The position numbers were made by a program, and so were the translations under genes. A model generated the notes under the pieces. It was not told the origin of the DNA. It did not search any database and saw nothing but the letters and a program-made list of their open reading frames with translations. Source: Eubacterium callanderi (GTDB lineage Bacteria; Bacillota; Clostridia; Eubacteriales; Eubacteriaceae). From it: 64,000 nt of DNA. Positions 1 to 9,919 of the stretch are shown here, piece after piece; position 1 is the stretch's first letter, and the number at the start of each line of letters is the position of its first letter. The stretch is from positions 186,001 to 250,000 of the forward strand of contig NZ_FRBP01000003.1 of the NCBI RefSeq assembly GCF_900142645.1, read 5' to 3'.

Positions 1-1352
1 GCGGGGTCAAAGGGGTTGGCGGTAAAGACGCCGTGTGTCCAGTCATAGTCCTTAAAGACCTTAAACTCTCTTATATCGCTGCAGTTTTCCACAAAATCAT
101 CGTAGGCTTCCATGGTATAGGGCTTGTTGCTGTACAGACAGTCGCCTAGAAAGATGCGCTTGCGCTGTTCATCCACTGCCACAATGTCCACGGTTTCCTC
201 ATTTTTGTTCCAAAATGTGCCGATGCGGTCAATTTTAAAGGGGATGCCCCCCTGCTTGCAGGCCGCAGCAAAAATCTCCTTGCAGGCTGTTTTAAACCAA
301 AATTGGATATAACCTGGAAAAGCGCGCTTGATGGCTTCAAAAATCTGAAGCTCCTGGCCTGCCTCCAGGTGTTCTTTATTCTCAAAAATGAAGGTATACC
401 AGAAATCCATAAAGGGATCGGAGAAATAGTACTGGACTTTGCGGTTAGAAGGACCAGCCTTTTTCTCGGTGATGGGCACTCTGGCCTCCAGGTAGCCAAG
501 GACCGCCAGGTTGCTCAGGCAGTGGTTCACTGCGCCTGGCTTCATTTCCAGATACCTGGCGATATCGGCCGGGCGGTGGTAGTTGTCGGCTACAGCCTTT
601 AACACCGCGTTGTAGTAGGATGGTTCCCAGACATCCCGCTCGATCAGGTTCATGGGCTCCTCGTATAAAAGGCTGTTTTGGTCCAGCATATCCTCACGGA
701 CCACGCCCATGTAGTCAATGGTCTTCTCGCAGGCGGCAAAGAATTCCCAGTATTTGGGAACCCCTCCCGCAATGGCGTACAGGGTCATGAGCTGGTTAAA
801 ATCCTGATGGGGGTAGTCCTTGATCATCTCTACAAAGCTGATGGGCTTCAGCTTCAGCTGGGTGGTCACGCAGCCGATCAGGGTGTTGCTCTTGCCTTCA
901 AGATTGACTAAGAGGCTGTTGTTGGGCATTACCACGATCAGCATCACGGAAGCCTGCTTGAAGTAACGTTCCCACGCGTATTTTAAAGCTCTGGCAAAGG
1001 AAGGGTCTGCCAGCATCAGGTAAGCGACATTATCGATGACCAGCACTTTTCTGGAGGTCTCTACCCGCTCGGCAAAGGCCTTGAAAATTTCCTTCCAGTC
1101 CGGCAGCTTTGCCGAAGAGCTGAGGGTTTCTCCGCAATATTCTGCAAAAGTTTTAAGGAAGCGCCGTCGGCTTAAAACATCAACCTCTTCTTTCGCGGTA
1201 AAGTAAAGCGCCCGCTTGCCTTTCAAAAAATGACGGACCAGGGCGGTTTTGCCAACACGGCGCCGTCCGTTCACCATGACAAAGGCATTTTTACTGGTAT
1301 ACGCGTTTTCAAGAAGCTGAAGCTCCTGCTTTCTGCCTATAAAAGGTCTCAT
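1..1352 (-). CDS. AAA ATPase of the archaeal-ATPase/DUF234 type, 3' part outside the window
   Basis: A predicted ATPase of the COG1672 kind: an N-terminal P-loop domain, a winged-helix segment, and a C-terminal DUF234 region related to PD-(D/E)XK nucleases. About 450 codons are inside the window and the stop lies beyond base 1. Visible are a Walker A at residues about 28-35 (GRRRVGKT), a Walker B-like VLVIDN, and late in the protein the nuclease-like pieces VDIVAVD and LGDCLYSNK. The latter replaces the usual GE(C)K signature, so a catalytic lysine may be missing. The ATG is preceded by AGGAGG at good spacing. It stands divergently from dxr. Proteins of this family are common in Clostridia and archaea and have no settled role. 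The family call is fairly sure; the function is unknown. Confidence 0.8.
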   Translation of the reverse strand, partial: MRPFIGRKQELQLLENAYTSKNAFVMVNGRRRVGKTALVRHFLKGKRALYFTAKEEVDVLSRRRFLKTFAEYCGETLSSSAKLPDWKEIFKAFAERVETSRKVLVIDNVAYLMLADPSFARALKYAWERYFKQASVMLIVVMPNNSLLVNLEGKSNTLIGCVTTQLKLKPISFVEMIKDYPHQDFNQLMTLYAIAGGVPKYWEFFAACEKTIDYMGVVREDMLDQNSLLYEEPMNLIERDVWEPSYYNAVLKAVADNYHRPADIARYLEMKPGAVNHCLSNLAVLGYLEARVPITEKKAGPSNRKVQYYFSDPFMDFWYTFIFENKEHLEAGQELQIFEAIKRAFPGYIQFWFKTACKEIFAAACKQGGIPFKIDRIGTFWNKNEETVDIVAVDEQRKRIFLGDCLYSNKPYTMEAYDDFVENCSDIREFKVFKDYDWTHGVFTANPFDP

Positions 1353-1497
1353 ATTCGATGCCTCCTAACAAAAAATTATCCTATGATAATTATACGCTTA
1401 AACCCGCAGAGGTTCAAGGTTTTTATGGACTCTGGCGACATTTTAAGAGAAACACAAGCAATTCAGCCTCACTTAGCAGGATGAATTTTACATCTTT

Positions 1498-1528
1498 TTT
1501 ACTAAGTGGGGCCACATTATGCTATAAT
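1498..1528 (+). promoter_or_regulatory. Candidate promoter of dxr
   Basis: A perfect TATAAT at 1523-1528 lies 35 bases before the dxr start. The best -35 is a weak TTTACT with a long 19-base spacer. The ribosome site GAGGTGA follows at about 1551-1557. Confidence 0.4.
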
Positions 1529-1562
1529 AAAGAGATAAACAAAGATTATTCGAGGTGACACG

Positions 1563-2711
<1,149 letters not shown>

Positions 2712-2722
2712 AACAGCATAAA

Positions 2723-2766
2723 CCCTGCCGCACAGCATCATCCGGCTGTGCGGCAGGGCTTTTTAT
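2723..2766 (+). terminator. Rho-independent terminator after dxr
   Basis: A 14-bp GC-rich stem starting CCCTGCCGCACAGC with a 7-base loop is followed by a T-rich run. It starts 12 bases after the dxr stop and also sits just beyond the convergent etfB stop. Confidence 0.9.
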
Positions 2767-2783
2767 TTTTTCAGACGGCCCCG

Positions 2784-3548
2784 CTAGAGCAGGCCCTCGC
2801 CCCGGATAAAGGACAGCAGCTGGTCTGCCGCCGCCTGGGGGGACGGACCCCTCAGGATTTTCCCTTTTCTGCCGCGCTGGCGGTTCATGACCGTCTTTAC
2901 ACGGAGGGCTTCCTCCCCGGCGGCTTCTCCCTTATCTTCAAGGTGCAGCAGCGGCTTGCCGTAGGCTTCGCGGATGCCCGCAAAGGTGGCGTAGCGCGGC
3001 GCGGCCAGCTTATCCGTCACCGTGGCCAGGCAGGGCAGCGGCGCTTCCAGAAGCACCTCCCGGCCATCGAAAGGACACTGCGCGCGCACCTGCCCTCCCC
3101 TCATAGAAAGCCTCTGGGCCTGGGTGAGCTGGGGAATGCCTAGCGCCTCTGCCAGCAGCGCGGGGGTCTGGGCCACATCGCTGTCAATGGCCTGCCCGCC
3201 CATCAGGATCAGGTCCCAGCTCCGGTTTTCAAGAGCGGCCTTTAAAGCGCTGGCCGCCGCCCCGGCGAAGGCAGCGTCTGGAAATGGCACCTCTGCCCGG
3301 ACTGCCTCGTCACAGCCCATGGCCAGAGCCTCCCGCAGGATTTCCTCTGCTTTTTCTGGGCCAGCGCAGAGGACCGCAACCGTGCCGCCACCGGCCTCCC
3401 TCAGCCGGAGAGCCGCCTCCACCGCCGCCTTATCGTCCGGGTTCATGGCACCCGGTGCGGACAGGGCTGTCATCTTTCCCTCCTTCTGATCGGCCTGCAC
3501 AGGCACACTGTCTGAGAATGGCCGTATACACACCACACATTGGATCAT
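2784..3548 (-). CDS. etfB: Electron transfer flavoprotein beta-subunit-like protein (orphan)
   Basis: Beta subunit of a heterodimeric electron transfer flavoprotein. This subunit normally binds AMP or, in bifurcating Etfs, a second FAD. At 254 residues it is of normal length. Visible are the N-terminal strand MIQCVVCIRPFSD, the domain I segment GGQAIDSDVAQ, and the recognition-loop region LAAPRYATFAGIREAYGKP. GAGGG precedes the ATG. It has its own near-consensus promoter and no etfA on either side, which is unusual because etfB and etfA are nearly always adjacent. It may pair with an alpha subunit encoded elsewhere. The family is sure; the partner is unknown. Confidence 0.85.
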   Translation of the reverse strand: MIQCVVCIRPFSDSVPVQADQKEGKMTALSAPGAMNPDDKAAVEAALRLREAGGGTVAVLCAGPEKAEEILREALAMGCDEAVRAEVPFPDAAFAGAAASALKAALENRSWDLILMGGQAIDSDVAQTPALLAEALGIPQLTQAQRLSMRGGQVRAQCPFDGREVLLEAPLPCLATVTDKLAAPRYATFAGIREAYGKPLLHLEDKGEAAGEEALRVKTVMNRQRGRKGKILRGPSPQAAADQLLSFIRGEGLL

Positions 3549-3663
3549 TTCACGCTTCCCTCTTTCATCAGAAATTTGAAGCTTCGCTTAAAATAAACCC
3601 CTCTCTCTGGCCTTATGCCCCTTTTCCTGGCAGGGGCACCTTTAGTGGTAAGCTTCTTTTGTA

Positions 3664-3692
3664 ATACTAATATTTTGCATGCTAATTGTCAA
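3664..3692 (-). promoter_or_regulatory. Strong promoter of etfB
   Basis: On the minus strand TTGACA (3687-3692), a 17-base spacer and TAGTAT (3664-3669), about 115 bases before the etfB start. Confidence 0.75.
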
Positions 3693-3725
3693 GAGGTTTT
3701 GATGGAAGCTGTAAAAGGAATACCA

Positions 3726-3772
3726 AAAAAGCTGAAGCTGTCCACAAAAACAGGATGTCGCTTCAGCTTTTT
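3726..3772 (-). terminator. Terminator of the ABC exporter operon
   Basis: A 13-bp inverted repeat AAAAAGCTGAAGC / GCTTCAGCTTTTT lies directly after the permease stop. The flanking A/T tracts would let it work in either direction. Confidence 0.8.
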
Positions 3773-3779
3773 AATTTAT

Positions 3780-5981
3780 CTAAAACAGGGTGTCGTCCCT
3801 GAGGGTATCTGCGATGTTGGCGCGGCAGATGATGCGCCCGCCGATCAGGTAGGCCAGGCCGACAGCGGCCAGCACCGCAGCTGCGGCGGCCAGCAGGGGC
3901 AGCAGGGGCATCCGCCCGATAAACATCGTCAGTTTAAGCTTGCTGGCTGTCACGGAAAAAATCACGAACAGCACATTCAGGGGAAGGCTGAGGAGGATGG
4001 GCCGCAGGCCGATGATCAGGGCCTCCATGAGCAGTACCTTATTGACGCTTTCAGGCGTCATGCCAATGGACTGATAACGGGCAAATTCCCTTTTGCGCTG
4101 GCCGATGTGCCCCAGTATGTTAGAAAACACATTGGCAATGCCGATGAGAGCCAAGAGCCCGCAGAGGATGCCCATAAAAATGTTGAGGGCTTTGCGCGCG
4201 GCCACGTTATAGGCAGCCTCGGCCTGCCGGTTTTCCATGGTAAAGTCTACACCCGCTGTGTCCAGAACCCGGGTAACGGCAGCTTCAGCCGGAGTGATCT
4301 GATCCTCTGATACAGCCTTTATGTTAAAGTACACCGTATCCGCCTCCAGCTCTGGCACCAGCTGCTGCCAAGCGCTTTCCGCCATGATCTGAAGCAGGGC
4401 AAAATCGTCATATTCCTCTCGGAGTTCTGGGGTTTTATCGGTGTAGGCGGCAATGTCCAGGCTGGCCGCTGCGTTGCCGGACGAGTCGTAAAGCTTAAGA
4501 GACTGGCCCTCCCGTGGGTTGATATAGGGCAGGTAGGCCCGCTCTCTGAAATGACTGTGGGCGCTGTCCCATATCTGGTTAACGGTCACTGCTGAAGGCG
4601 GCGCGCCGGCTGGCGCGGTGATGCCTGCCTGGGCGCAGTAGTCCTCAAAGCTCGCGTCATCCAGGACGACAATGGGCACCTTGATCTGATAACTGCCGTT
4701 CTGGGCAGTGATGCCCGTATCCTTCAGGGCCTCAAGGCCGCCCAGGGCTCTCAGCTCTGGGCTGAGCATATCCTCTGTGAGCTGGGTGTAAGCCGTAGCC
4801 TTCCGGTAGGCGGTGCAGCCCGCAGCCTCTGGGAGGGCCCGGATTTCGCCGAGAAGGGCGTCCTCACGCCCCTGGGTATCCTCCACAGCTGCCAGCAGGT
4901 CCCAGCGGTCTTTATAGCGCTCAAAATAGGTGAGCTGTGTGCTGATATCAGAAAGGGTCATGAAATTGAGAAAGACGCCGAACACCAGAAAGGACAGGGT
5001 CAGAGACACTGTGGCGGTGCGGAAGGCCTTTCTGCGGGTGTAAAGGGATTTCCGGGCCAGCTCGCCCTCTATGCCAAAGAGCTTTGACAAAAACCGGAAG
5101 GACCGGACTTTTTTCACGGGCAGGCTGTCCCCGCCGCGGATGGCCTCCAGGGGCGTCATGCGGCTGAGGCGCCGGGCTGGCACCCAAGCAGATACGCCGA
5201 CTGTGATGAGACAGACTGCAAACCCCGCCAGAAAAACCCAGAGGCTGTAGTCAAACTCAGTGGGCACTGTCCCCATGCCGGTGCTGATGGCATTGGCGGC
5301 GCGCACAAACAGGATATTGAGCCCCACCCCGGCGGCGATGCCTGCCAGCAGGGGAACCAGGCTCAGGGCCAGGGCCTCCTCCAGCAGGGCGGTTCTTATC
5401 TGGCCGGGCGTGGCGCCCACGCTCTGCAGGATGCCCAGCTGATGGATGCGGGCGTTCATGGAAACGTCAAATGCGTTATAGATCATGAGCACCAGCGAAA
5501 AACACACCACAAGCATCACGCAGACATAAAAGGACAGCAGCAGGGGCGGTTGCTTTTGCTGCTCGGGGGAGTAGATATAGTACTGAATGAGAAGCTCGGT
5601 GTGGTACTGGACCCTTGTCTCATCGGCGCTGCTGAGGCCAAAGCTCTCCGCCAGGAGGGGAAGCTCGCTGTAGACCGCCCTGGGATTTTCGAAGCGGATG
5701 AGCATGGCCTGGCGGCCGGGGCCGGCCTCTTCCAGCACAGCCTGGGCCACACCGGGCGTTTCCTCTGCCCGCCGGGCGTCCTCCTCAGTGAAAGCGCTGA
5801 TTAGTCTGCCCTGCCAGTCGCCCTCCTCCCGGACGATCCTTCGGATATTGTCTGTCCACAGATTGTAAAAGATAGCGGTGATGGTCGAGATCAGAGTGGC
5901 GGCGATGAACACAGCCACCACGATGGCGGCCGCGGCGGCCCGGTTGTTCCGGACTGCGCTCCCGGCGTATGCTTTCCACAT
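3780..5981 (-). CDS. ABC transporter permease with two FtsX domains
   Basis: A membrane component of a MacB/LolCDE-like exporter, 733 residues. One membrane segment lies near residues 17-40, a cluster of three lies within the first half (around 155-280), and a second FtsX block of four segments ends the protein. Large extracytoplasmic loops lie between them. This two-FtsX architecture resembles BceB/YknZ-like permeases that export lipids, peptides or antibiotics. The ATG follows GGGAGG, only two bases after the preceding ATPase gene. Two ATPases and a two-component system lie upstream in the same direction, the usual sign of an inducible envelope-stress or antimicrobial-peptide exporter. The substrate cannot be read from sequence. 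Confidence 0.85.
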   Translation of the reverse strand: MWKAYAGSAVRNNRAAAAAIVVAVFIAATLISTITAIFYNLWTDNIRRIVREEGDWQGRLISAFTEEDARRAEETPGVAQAVLEEAGPGRQAMLIRFENPRAVYSELPLLAESFGLSSADETRVQYHTELLIQYYIYSPEQQKQPPLLLSFYVCVMLVVCFSLVLMIYNAFDVSMNARIHQLGILQSVGATPGQIRTALLEEALALSLVPLLAGIAAGVGLNILFVRAANAISTGMGTVPTEFDYSLWVFLAGFAVCLITVGVSAWVPARRLSRMTPLEAIRGGDSLPVKKVRSFRFLSKLFGIEGELARKSLYTRRKAFRTATVSLTLSFLVFGVFLNFMTLSDISTQLTYFERYKDRWDLLAAVEDTQGREDALLGEIRALPEAAGCTAYRKATAYTQLTEDMLSPELRALGGLEALKDTGITAQNGSYQIKVPIVVLDDASFEDYCAQAGITAPAGAPPSAVTVNQIWDSAHSHFRERAYLPYINPREGQSLKLYDSSGNAAASLDIAAYTDKTPELREEYDDFALLQIMAESAWQQLVPELEADTVYFNIKAVSEDQITPAEAAVTRVLDTAGVDFTMENRQAEAAYNVAARKALNIFMGILCGLLALIGIANVFSNILGHIGQRKREFARYQSIGMTPESVNKVLLMEALIIGLRPILLSLPLNVLFVIFSVTASKLKLTMFIGRMPLLPLLAAAAAVLAAVGLAYLIGGRIICRANIADTLRDDTLF

Positions 5982-5983
5982 GG

Positions 5984-6673
5984 TCAGACCTCCCCTGCCG
6001 CCGGCGCATTGGAGACGATGCGGCCGTCCTCAATCCAAATCACGCGGTCTGCCGCTCTGGCCACCAGCTCGTCATGGGTGATGACCAGAATGGTCTGCTT
6101 GAGGGTCTGGTTAAACCGCTTCAGCATTGCCATGATCTCCCTGGAGTTTTCCTGATCCAGGTTGCCGGTGGGCTCGTCGGCCAGCAGCAGGGCTGGCCGG
6201 TACAGCAGAGACCGCGCAATGGCGGTGCGCTGCTGCTGCCCGCCGGACAGCTGGCTGGGCAGGGCGTTCAGCTTATCCTCCAGCCCCAGGGCCCCGACAA
6301 TGGCCTCGAAGTCCTGGGATTGGGGCTCGGTCCTGTCCAGAAGCAGGGGCAGCTTGATGTTCCGCTCCACCGTGAGAGTGGGGATCAGGTTATAAAACTG
6401 GTAGATGAGCCCCACGCTCCTGCGCCTGAAAAGAGCTGCTTCTTTTCTGCTCAGAGCAGAAATTTCCTCCCCGCCGACCCACACCCTGCCCTCGGTGGGG
6501 CTGTCCACCGCGCCGACAATGTGCAGCAGGGTGGATTTCCCCGAGCCCGATGCTCCGATAATGGATACGAATTCGCCCTTGCGGACGGTAAAATCAATGC
6601 CTCTCAGGGCGTGCACGGCGTTTTCGCCGGCGCCGTAGACTTTTGTAATTCCCTCACATCTTAAAATTTCCAC
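5984..6673 (-). CDS. ABC transporter ATPase, second of a tandem pair
   Basis: A 229-residue ATPase of the MacB/LolD/BceA family that would energise the FtsX permease next to it. It carries Walker [10 protein letters not shown], the Q-loop region [10 protein letters not shown], signature [14 protein letters not shown], Walker [13 protein letters not shown] and the H-loop VITHD. Translation starts at a GTG behind GGAGGG. It is a clear paralogue of the ATPase encoded immediately upstream. Both begin MEILR and share the same Q-loop string. Confidence 0.92.
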   Translation of the reverse strand: MEILRCEGITKVYGAGENAVHALRGIDFTVRKGEFVSIIGASGSGKSTLLHIVGAVDSPTEGRVWVGGEEISALSRKEAALFRRRSVGLIYQFYNLIPTLTVERNIKLPLLLDRTEPQSQDFEAIVGALGLEDKLNALPSQLSGGQQQRTAIARSLLYRPALLLADEPTGNLDQENSREIMAMLKRFNQTLKQTILVITHDELVARAADRVIWIEDGRIVSNAPAAGEV

Positions 6674-6705
6674 TTTTTCCCTCCTGTGCTTATACTTTCA
6701 GTCCA

Positions 6706-7377
6706 TCACCACTCTCCTGCAAGGCGGCCGTCGCGTAGCTCGACGCGGCGGTCGGCCTGTCTGGCAATGTCCCTGTCATGGGTCACGATGACAATGGTCT
6801 GCCTGTATTTTTCTCTGGAAATTTTTAAGAGAGCCATGATTTCCTGGCTGCCTCTGCGGTCAAGGCTGCCGGTGGGCTCGTCGGCCAGCAGCAGGGCCGG
6901 GGCGGCTATGAGGGCCCGGCCGATGGCCACGCGCTGCTGCTCGCCGCCGGACAGCTCCCTAGGCAGACACTTGGCGCGGTCCTCAAGCTTTAGCAGGCAC
7001 AGCAGCTCCTCGAGGTAATCCCTGTTCACTCTGCGCCCGTCCAGACGCATTGGCAGCAGGATATTATCCTCGACACTTAGGGTTGGGATCAGGTTGTAAA
7101 ACTGATAGACCAGCCCGATCTGCCGCCGCCTGAAAACAGCCAGCCCGGCTCTTGTCTTGGTATGGATATCCACGCCGTCGATCCGGACGGTGCCCGCTGT
7201 AGGGACTTCCACGCCACCCAAAAGGTGCAGTAGTGTGGACTTTCCTGAACCCGATGGGCCAGTGACTGCCACCAGCTCACCCTTGCCGGCTGAGAAGCTG
7301 ATGCCCTTCAGGGCCTCCACTCTGGCGTTTCCGTTGCCGTATATTTTACTCAGGTTTTCCGTTCTTAAAATTTCCAT
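6706..7377 (-). CDS. ABC transporter ATPase, first of a tandem pair
   Basis: A 223-residue MacB/LolD-type ATPase. The motifs are Walker [20 protein letters not shown], signature [14 protein letters not shown], Walker [13 protein letters not shown] and H-loop VTHDRD. An open frame continues 83 codons upstream into the kinase gene. The ATG at 7377 is chosen because AGGAGGCGGAG precedes it, the alignment begins there ([14 protein letters not shown]), and the longer form would overlap the kinase. One permease with two adjacent ATPases suggests a heterodimeric ATPase pair or a second transporter whose permease has been lost. Confidence 0.92.
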   Translation of the reverse strand: MEILRTENLSKIYGNGNARVEALKGISFSAGKGELVAVTGPSGSGKSTLLHLLGGVEVPTAGTVRIDGVDIHTKTRAGLAVFRRRQIGLVYQFYNLIPTLSVEDNILLPMRLDGRRVNRDYLEELLCLLKLEDRAKCLPRELSGGEQQRVAIGRALIAAPALLLADEPTGSLDRRGSQEIMALLKISREKYRQTIVIVTHDRDIARQADRRVELRDGRLAGEW

Positions 7378-7447
7378 TTGTATTCTCCGCCTCCTAAGCA
7401 TAGCACAGTTCTCATGACACCTCAGTGACCCGTTAATGACAAATATG

Positions 7448-8470
7448 TCACTTTCGCCCGCTGTCCGTCCAGCCCCTGTAAACCTTGATCCGGAACAGCG
7501 CACCGCCGCCCGCCGGACTTTCGGCTGTAATGCTGCCGTGCTGGCGGCTGAAGATGGCCTGGGACAAAGCCAGGCCAATGCCTGCGCTGTCATCCCCGGA
7601 ATCTTTTCCCTTGTAGAACCGCTCAAAGAGATGTGGCCTGTCCTCAGGCGCGATGCCGGGGCCAGTGTCTGCGATGAGGATCTCTGTGGCCAGGGGGTTT
7701 TCTTCAGCGCTCACCCGGATCTGCCCGCCGCGGGGCGTGTGCTCCATGCAGTTTTTCAGGATATTGCCCACAGCCTCCGCTGACCAGTAAAAATCGCCGG
7801 TGAAGGTGATGTCCCTGTCCACCTCCGCCCAGAGGGTTTGTTCTCTCAGCTCCATGGGGATCTCCAGAGGGGCGGCGGCCCTGGCGATGAGCTCAGACAC
7901 CCGCACGGGCTCGCGCTTAAAGCCCACGGTCCCGGCCTCCAGCCGGGAGAGCTTGAGCAGCGCGTCGATAAGCCACTGGATGCGGGCCAGCAGGCTGCCT
8001 GCCTCGGCGGCCAGGCGGCTGCGGGCTTCTCTGCCGGTATCCTCACTGCACAGCCGGGGTACCAGCAGGCCAAGCGTTGTGAGGGGAACACGGAGCTGGT
8101 GGGAGATGTCGGCCAGGGCGTGGCTGAGGGCAGTCTTGTCCGCCTCCAGTGCAGCCGCCTGCTCCCGCAGGCGAAGGGTCATTTTGCAGACCGCGCTCTG
8201 CAGGACCGCCAGCTCACCCTCGTTGTCGGGGATTTCTTTCAGAGCGTCCCCGCCGTGCAGCACCTGGTCCAGCTGGAGGCTCAGGGCCGACAGGCGGCGG
8301 TAACGCCTGGCCGTGAAGCCGTAAAAGAGCGCGCCTGCCCCAGCACATACGCAGAGCACATAGGCCGCGCAGGCCGCGCTGATCCACAGCCCGCCCGCGG
8401 CCACTGCCAGGGTGAGCAGCGTGTAAAGCCCTGCCAGCCTGCGTATTTCCGGATTTCTGAGCAGCCCCAT
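7448..8470 (-). CDS. Sensor histidine kinase of the exporter operon
   Basis: A two-component sensor of 340 residues. Two close membrane segments lie at about 12-55 with almost no extracytoplasmic loop, an intramembrane-sensing layout like that of BceS-type kinases. A linker follows, then HisKA with the phospho-accepting His in DISHQLRVPLTTL. HATPase boxes are NILKNCMEHTPRGG, DTGPGIAPED and GIGLALSQAIF. The ATG at 8470 is used because GGAGGACTGAG lies before it inside the end of the response-regulator gene. Upstream in-frame starts would run deep into that gene. It probably senses the load of the neighbouring exporter or its substrate. Confidence 0.88.
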   Translation of the reverse strand: MGLLRNPEIRRLAGLYTLLTLAVAAGGLWISAACAAYVLCVCAGAGALFYGFTARRYRRLSALSLQLDQVLHGGDALKEIPDNEGELAVLQSAVCKMTLRLREQAAALEADKTALSHALADISHQLRVPLTTLGLLVPRLCSEDTGREARSRLAAEAGSLLARIQWLIDALLKLSRLEAGTVGFKREPVRVSELIARAAAPLEIPMELREQTLWAEVDRDITFTGDFYWSAEAVGNILKNCMEHTPRGGQIRVSAEENPLATEILIADTGPGIAPEDRPHLFERFYKGKDSGDDSAGIGLALSQAIFSRQHGSITAESPAGGGALFRIKVYRGWTDSGRK

Positions 8471-8471
8471 C

Positions 8472-9143
8472 TCAGTCCTCCACCTTGTAGCCAAGGCCCC
8501 TGACCGTCTTGATGATCCGGGGCTCGGCGGGATCTTTCTCAATCTTTTCACGCAGGCGCTTGATATAGACGGTAAGTGTGTTGTCATTGACAAAATCCCC
8601 TGAAGCGTCCCAGATTTCCTGGAGCAGGCGGCTTCTGGACAGCACCTCGCCCCGATGACTCAGGAGGGTGAGCAGCAGGCGGTATTCGAGGGCTGAGAGC
8701 ACGATCTCCTGCCCGTCTCTGCGCACAGACGCTCCGGCAGTGTCCACGCTTAAGTTTCCGAGCTGAAAGACCGACTGGGCCCTGCCGCTCCGCCGGAGGC
8801 TGTTCTTAACCCGCGCCACCAGCTCCATTGGCTTGAAGGGCTTGGTGATATAGTCGTCGGCCCCCAGATTGAAGCCAGTGACAATGCTGGCCTCGTCGTC
8901 CAAGGCGGTGAGGAAGATCACCGGTGTGTTTCCCCTGTGCAGGATTTCTGTACACAGGGCGTAACCGTTTCCGTCGGGCAGCATTAAATCAAGGAGTATC
9001 AGGTCAAAGCGATCTCCCTCCAGGGCGCTCTCGGCCTCAGCTCTGGTGGCAGCGGTGTCCACAGAGAAGCCTTCCTCCTCCAGCAGGGCTCTCAGGTGCT
9101 TTACAATCTGCCGCTCATCTTCTACGATTAATATTCGTCGCAT
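8472..9143 (-). CDS. OmpR-family response regulator
   Basis: DNA-binding partner of the downstream kinase, 223 residues. The receiver domain has the acidic pocket VEDE, the phospho-acceptor aspartate in DLILLDLMLPDGNGY, and the conserved lysine in DYITKPF. A winged-helix Trans_reg_C domain (about 128-220) ends ETR-like with VRGLGYKVED. The ATG lies behind GGGGGAACG. It is the first gene of the five-gene operon and likely activates it. Confidence 0.93.
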   Translation of the reverse strand: MRRILIVEDERQIVKHLRALLEEEGFSVDTAATRAEAESALEGDRFDLILLDLMLPDGNGYALCTEILHRGNTPVIFLTALDDEASIVTGFNLGADDYITKPFKPMELVARVKNSLRRSGRAQSVFQLGNLSVDTAGASVRRDGQEIVLSALEYRLLLTLLSHRGEVLSRSRLLQEIWDASGDFVNDNTLTVYIKRLREKIEKDPAEPRIIKTVRGLGYKVED

Positions 9144-9184
9144 ATTCGTTCCCCCATTGTGGTTAATTTCAAGATTTTGCTTTC

Positions 9185-9213
9185 ATTTTACCTTAAAACC
9201 CAGATCGGAACAA
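9185..9213 (-). promoter_or_regulatory. Candidate promoter of the exporter/two-component operon
   Basis: Minus-strand TTGTTC (9208-9213), 17 bases, TAAAAT (9185-9190), about 40 bases before the response-regulator start. Confidence 0.45.
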
Positions 9214-9339
9214 TCCCTTAAACTTTGTCCCAGCCGGCGCAGGAATGCCCTGAATGGGCGGATTGATCAAAAACGACACTCGCGTCATTTTTAAACATAA
9301 TTGTTGAATCCCTTTCGCCACAGCCTTTTCCGGGCATAC

Positions 9340-9376
9340 AAAAAGCAGGGGCGCCGAAACAGCGCCCCTGCTTTTT
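9340..9376 (-). terminator. Terminator of the small acidic repeat-protein gene
   Basis: A 15-bp perfect inverted repeat AAAAAGCAGGGGCGC / GCGCCCCTGCTTTTT with a 7-base loop. A/T tracts on both sides make it potentially bidirectional. Confidence 0.85.
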
Positions 9377-9484
9377 CAATTTCTATAATCATAAATCCTG
9401 TCAGAGATGGCATGCCGAAACAGCACATCATGTCCAATCTGCTGGGACGAGACGTCGTTTCATCGCACCGTCTCCGCACCTTTC

Positions 9485-9796
9485 TTATTTTTCGTCAGGA
9501 GCGTCAAAGCGGAAGCGGTCATCCTTTTCGGCGTTGACGTCATCGTCAGCATCGGGGTTAAGCTTTGCACCGAAGAAAACCTCGTCCTCGCGTTCCCGTT
9601 CGTTTTCGGATTTTTCCTCGCGCTGCTCGGCTTTCTTTTCTTCAGTTGCGGTCACTGGCGCTCCGAAGCGGAAGGCGTCGTCCTCCTGGGTATTGACATC
9701 GGTGTCGCGCTGGTCCTGGTTGACCTTTGCTCCAAAAAATATTTCATCATCGCGTTCTCGGGCGTCTTTTTCTGGTGAATTGTTTTGATCCTTCAT
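9485..9796 (-). CDS. Small highly charged protein with two tandem 35-residue repeats
   Basis: Not a family I recognise. The 103-residue product is almost all charged and polar residues, with no cysteine and no membrane segment. It consists of two copies of a unit: (R)ER.DE.FFGAK.N.D, then DVN, then DD.FRF.AP. The units are separated by an EKKAEQREEKSENE-like linker. The aromatic pairs FFGAK and FRF in an acidic background look like short linear binding motifs in a disordered protein. AAAGGAG precedes the ATG and a strong terminator follows, so it is very likely expressed. A 12-bp perfect palindrome resembling a CcpA cre site lies 41 bases before the start. Confidence 0.75.
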   Translation of the reverse strand: MKDQNNSPEKDARERDDEIFFGAKVNQDQRDTDVNTQEDDAFRFGAPVTATEEKKAEQREEKSENEREREDEVFFGAKLNPDADDDVNAEKDDRFRFDAPDEK

Positions 9797-9836
9797 GGTA
9801 AATTCTCCTTTCGGTTTGTTGTTTTTCTATTTACCC

Positions 9837-9848
9837 GAAAGCGCTTTC
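9837..9848. promoter_or_regulatory. cre-like palindrome upstream of the repeat-protein gene
   Basis: GAAAGCGCTTTC is a perfect 12-bp palindrome with the central CG of catabolite-responsive elements. The flanking bases match the TGAAAGCGCTTTCA form at 12 of 14 positions. Confidence 0.35.
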
Positions 9849-9919
9849 TCTAAGCAGCCGTTGCCGAAAATCTTACTTTTTAACACAAGGTTTCTCTTAT
9901 TGCTACCCGGAGGGCTTTA

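Larger units (their letters stand above)
9144..9484. other. Intergenic region with a promoter and a terminator
   Basis: No convincing gene. It holds the candidate promoter of the response regulator (9185-9213), the terminator of the 103-residue protein (9340-9376), and a 15-base stretch at 9417-9431 (GAAACAGCACATCAT). That stretch recurs identically at 13261-13275 inside another terminator hairpin. Confidence 0.6.

Noticed and set aside
9291-9479. A 62-codon minus-strand frame overlapping the terminator
   Set aside because: It runs through a perfect terminator hairpin and has no ribosome site.
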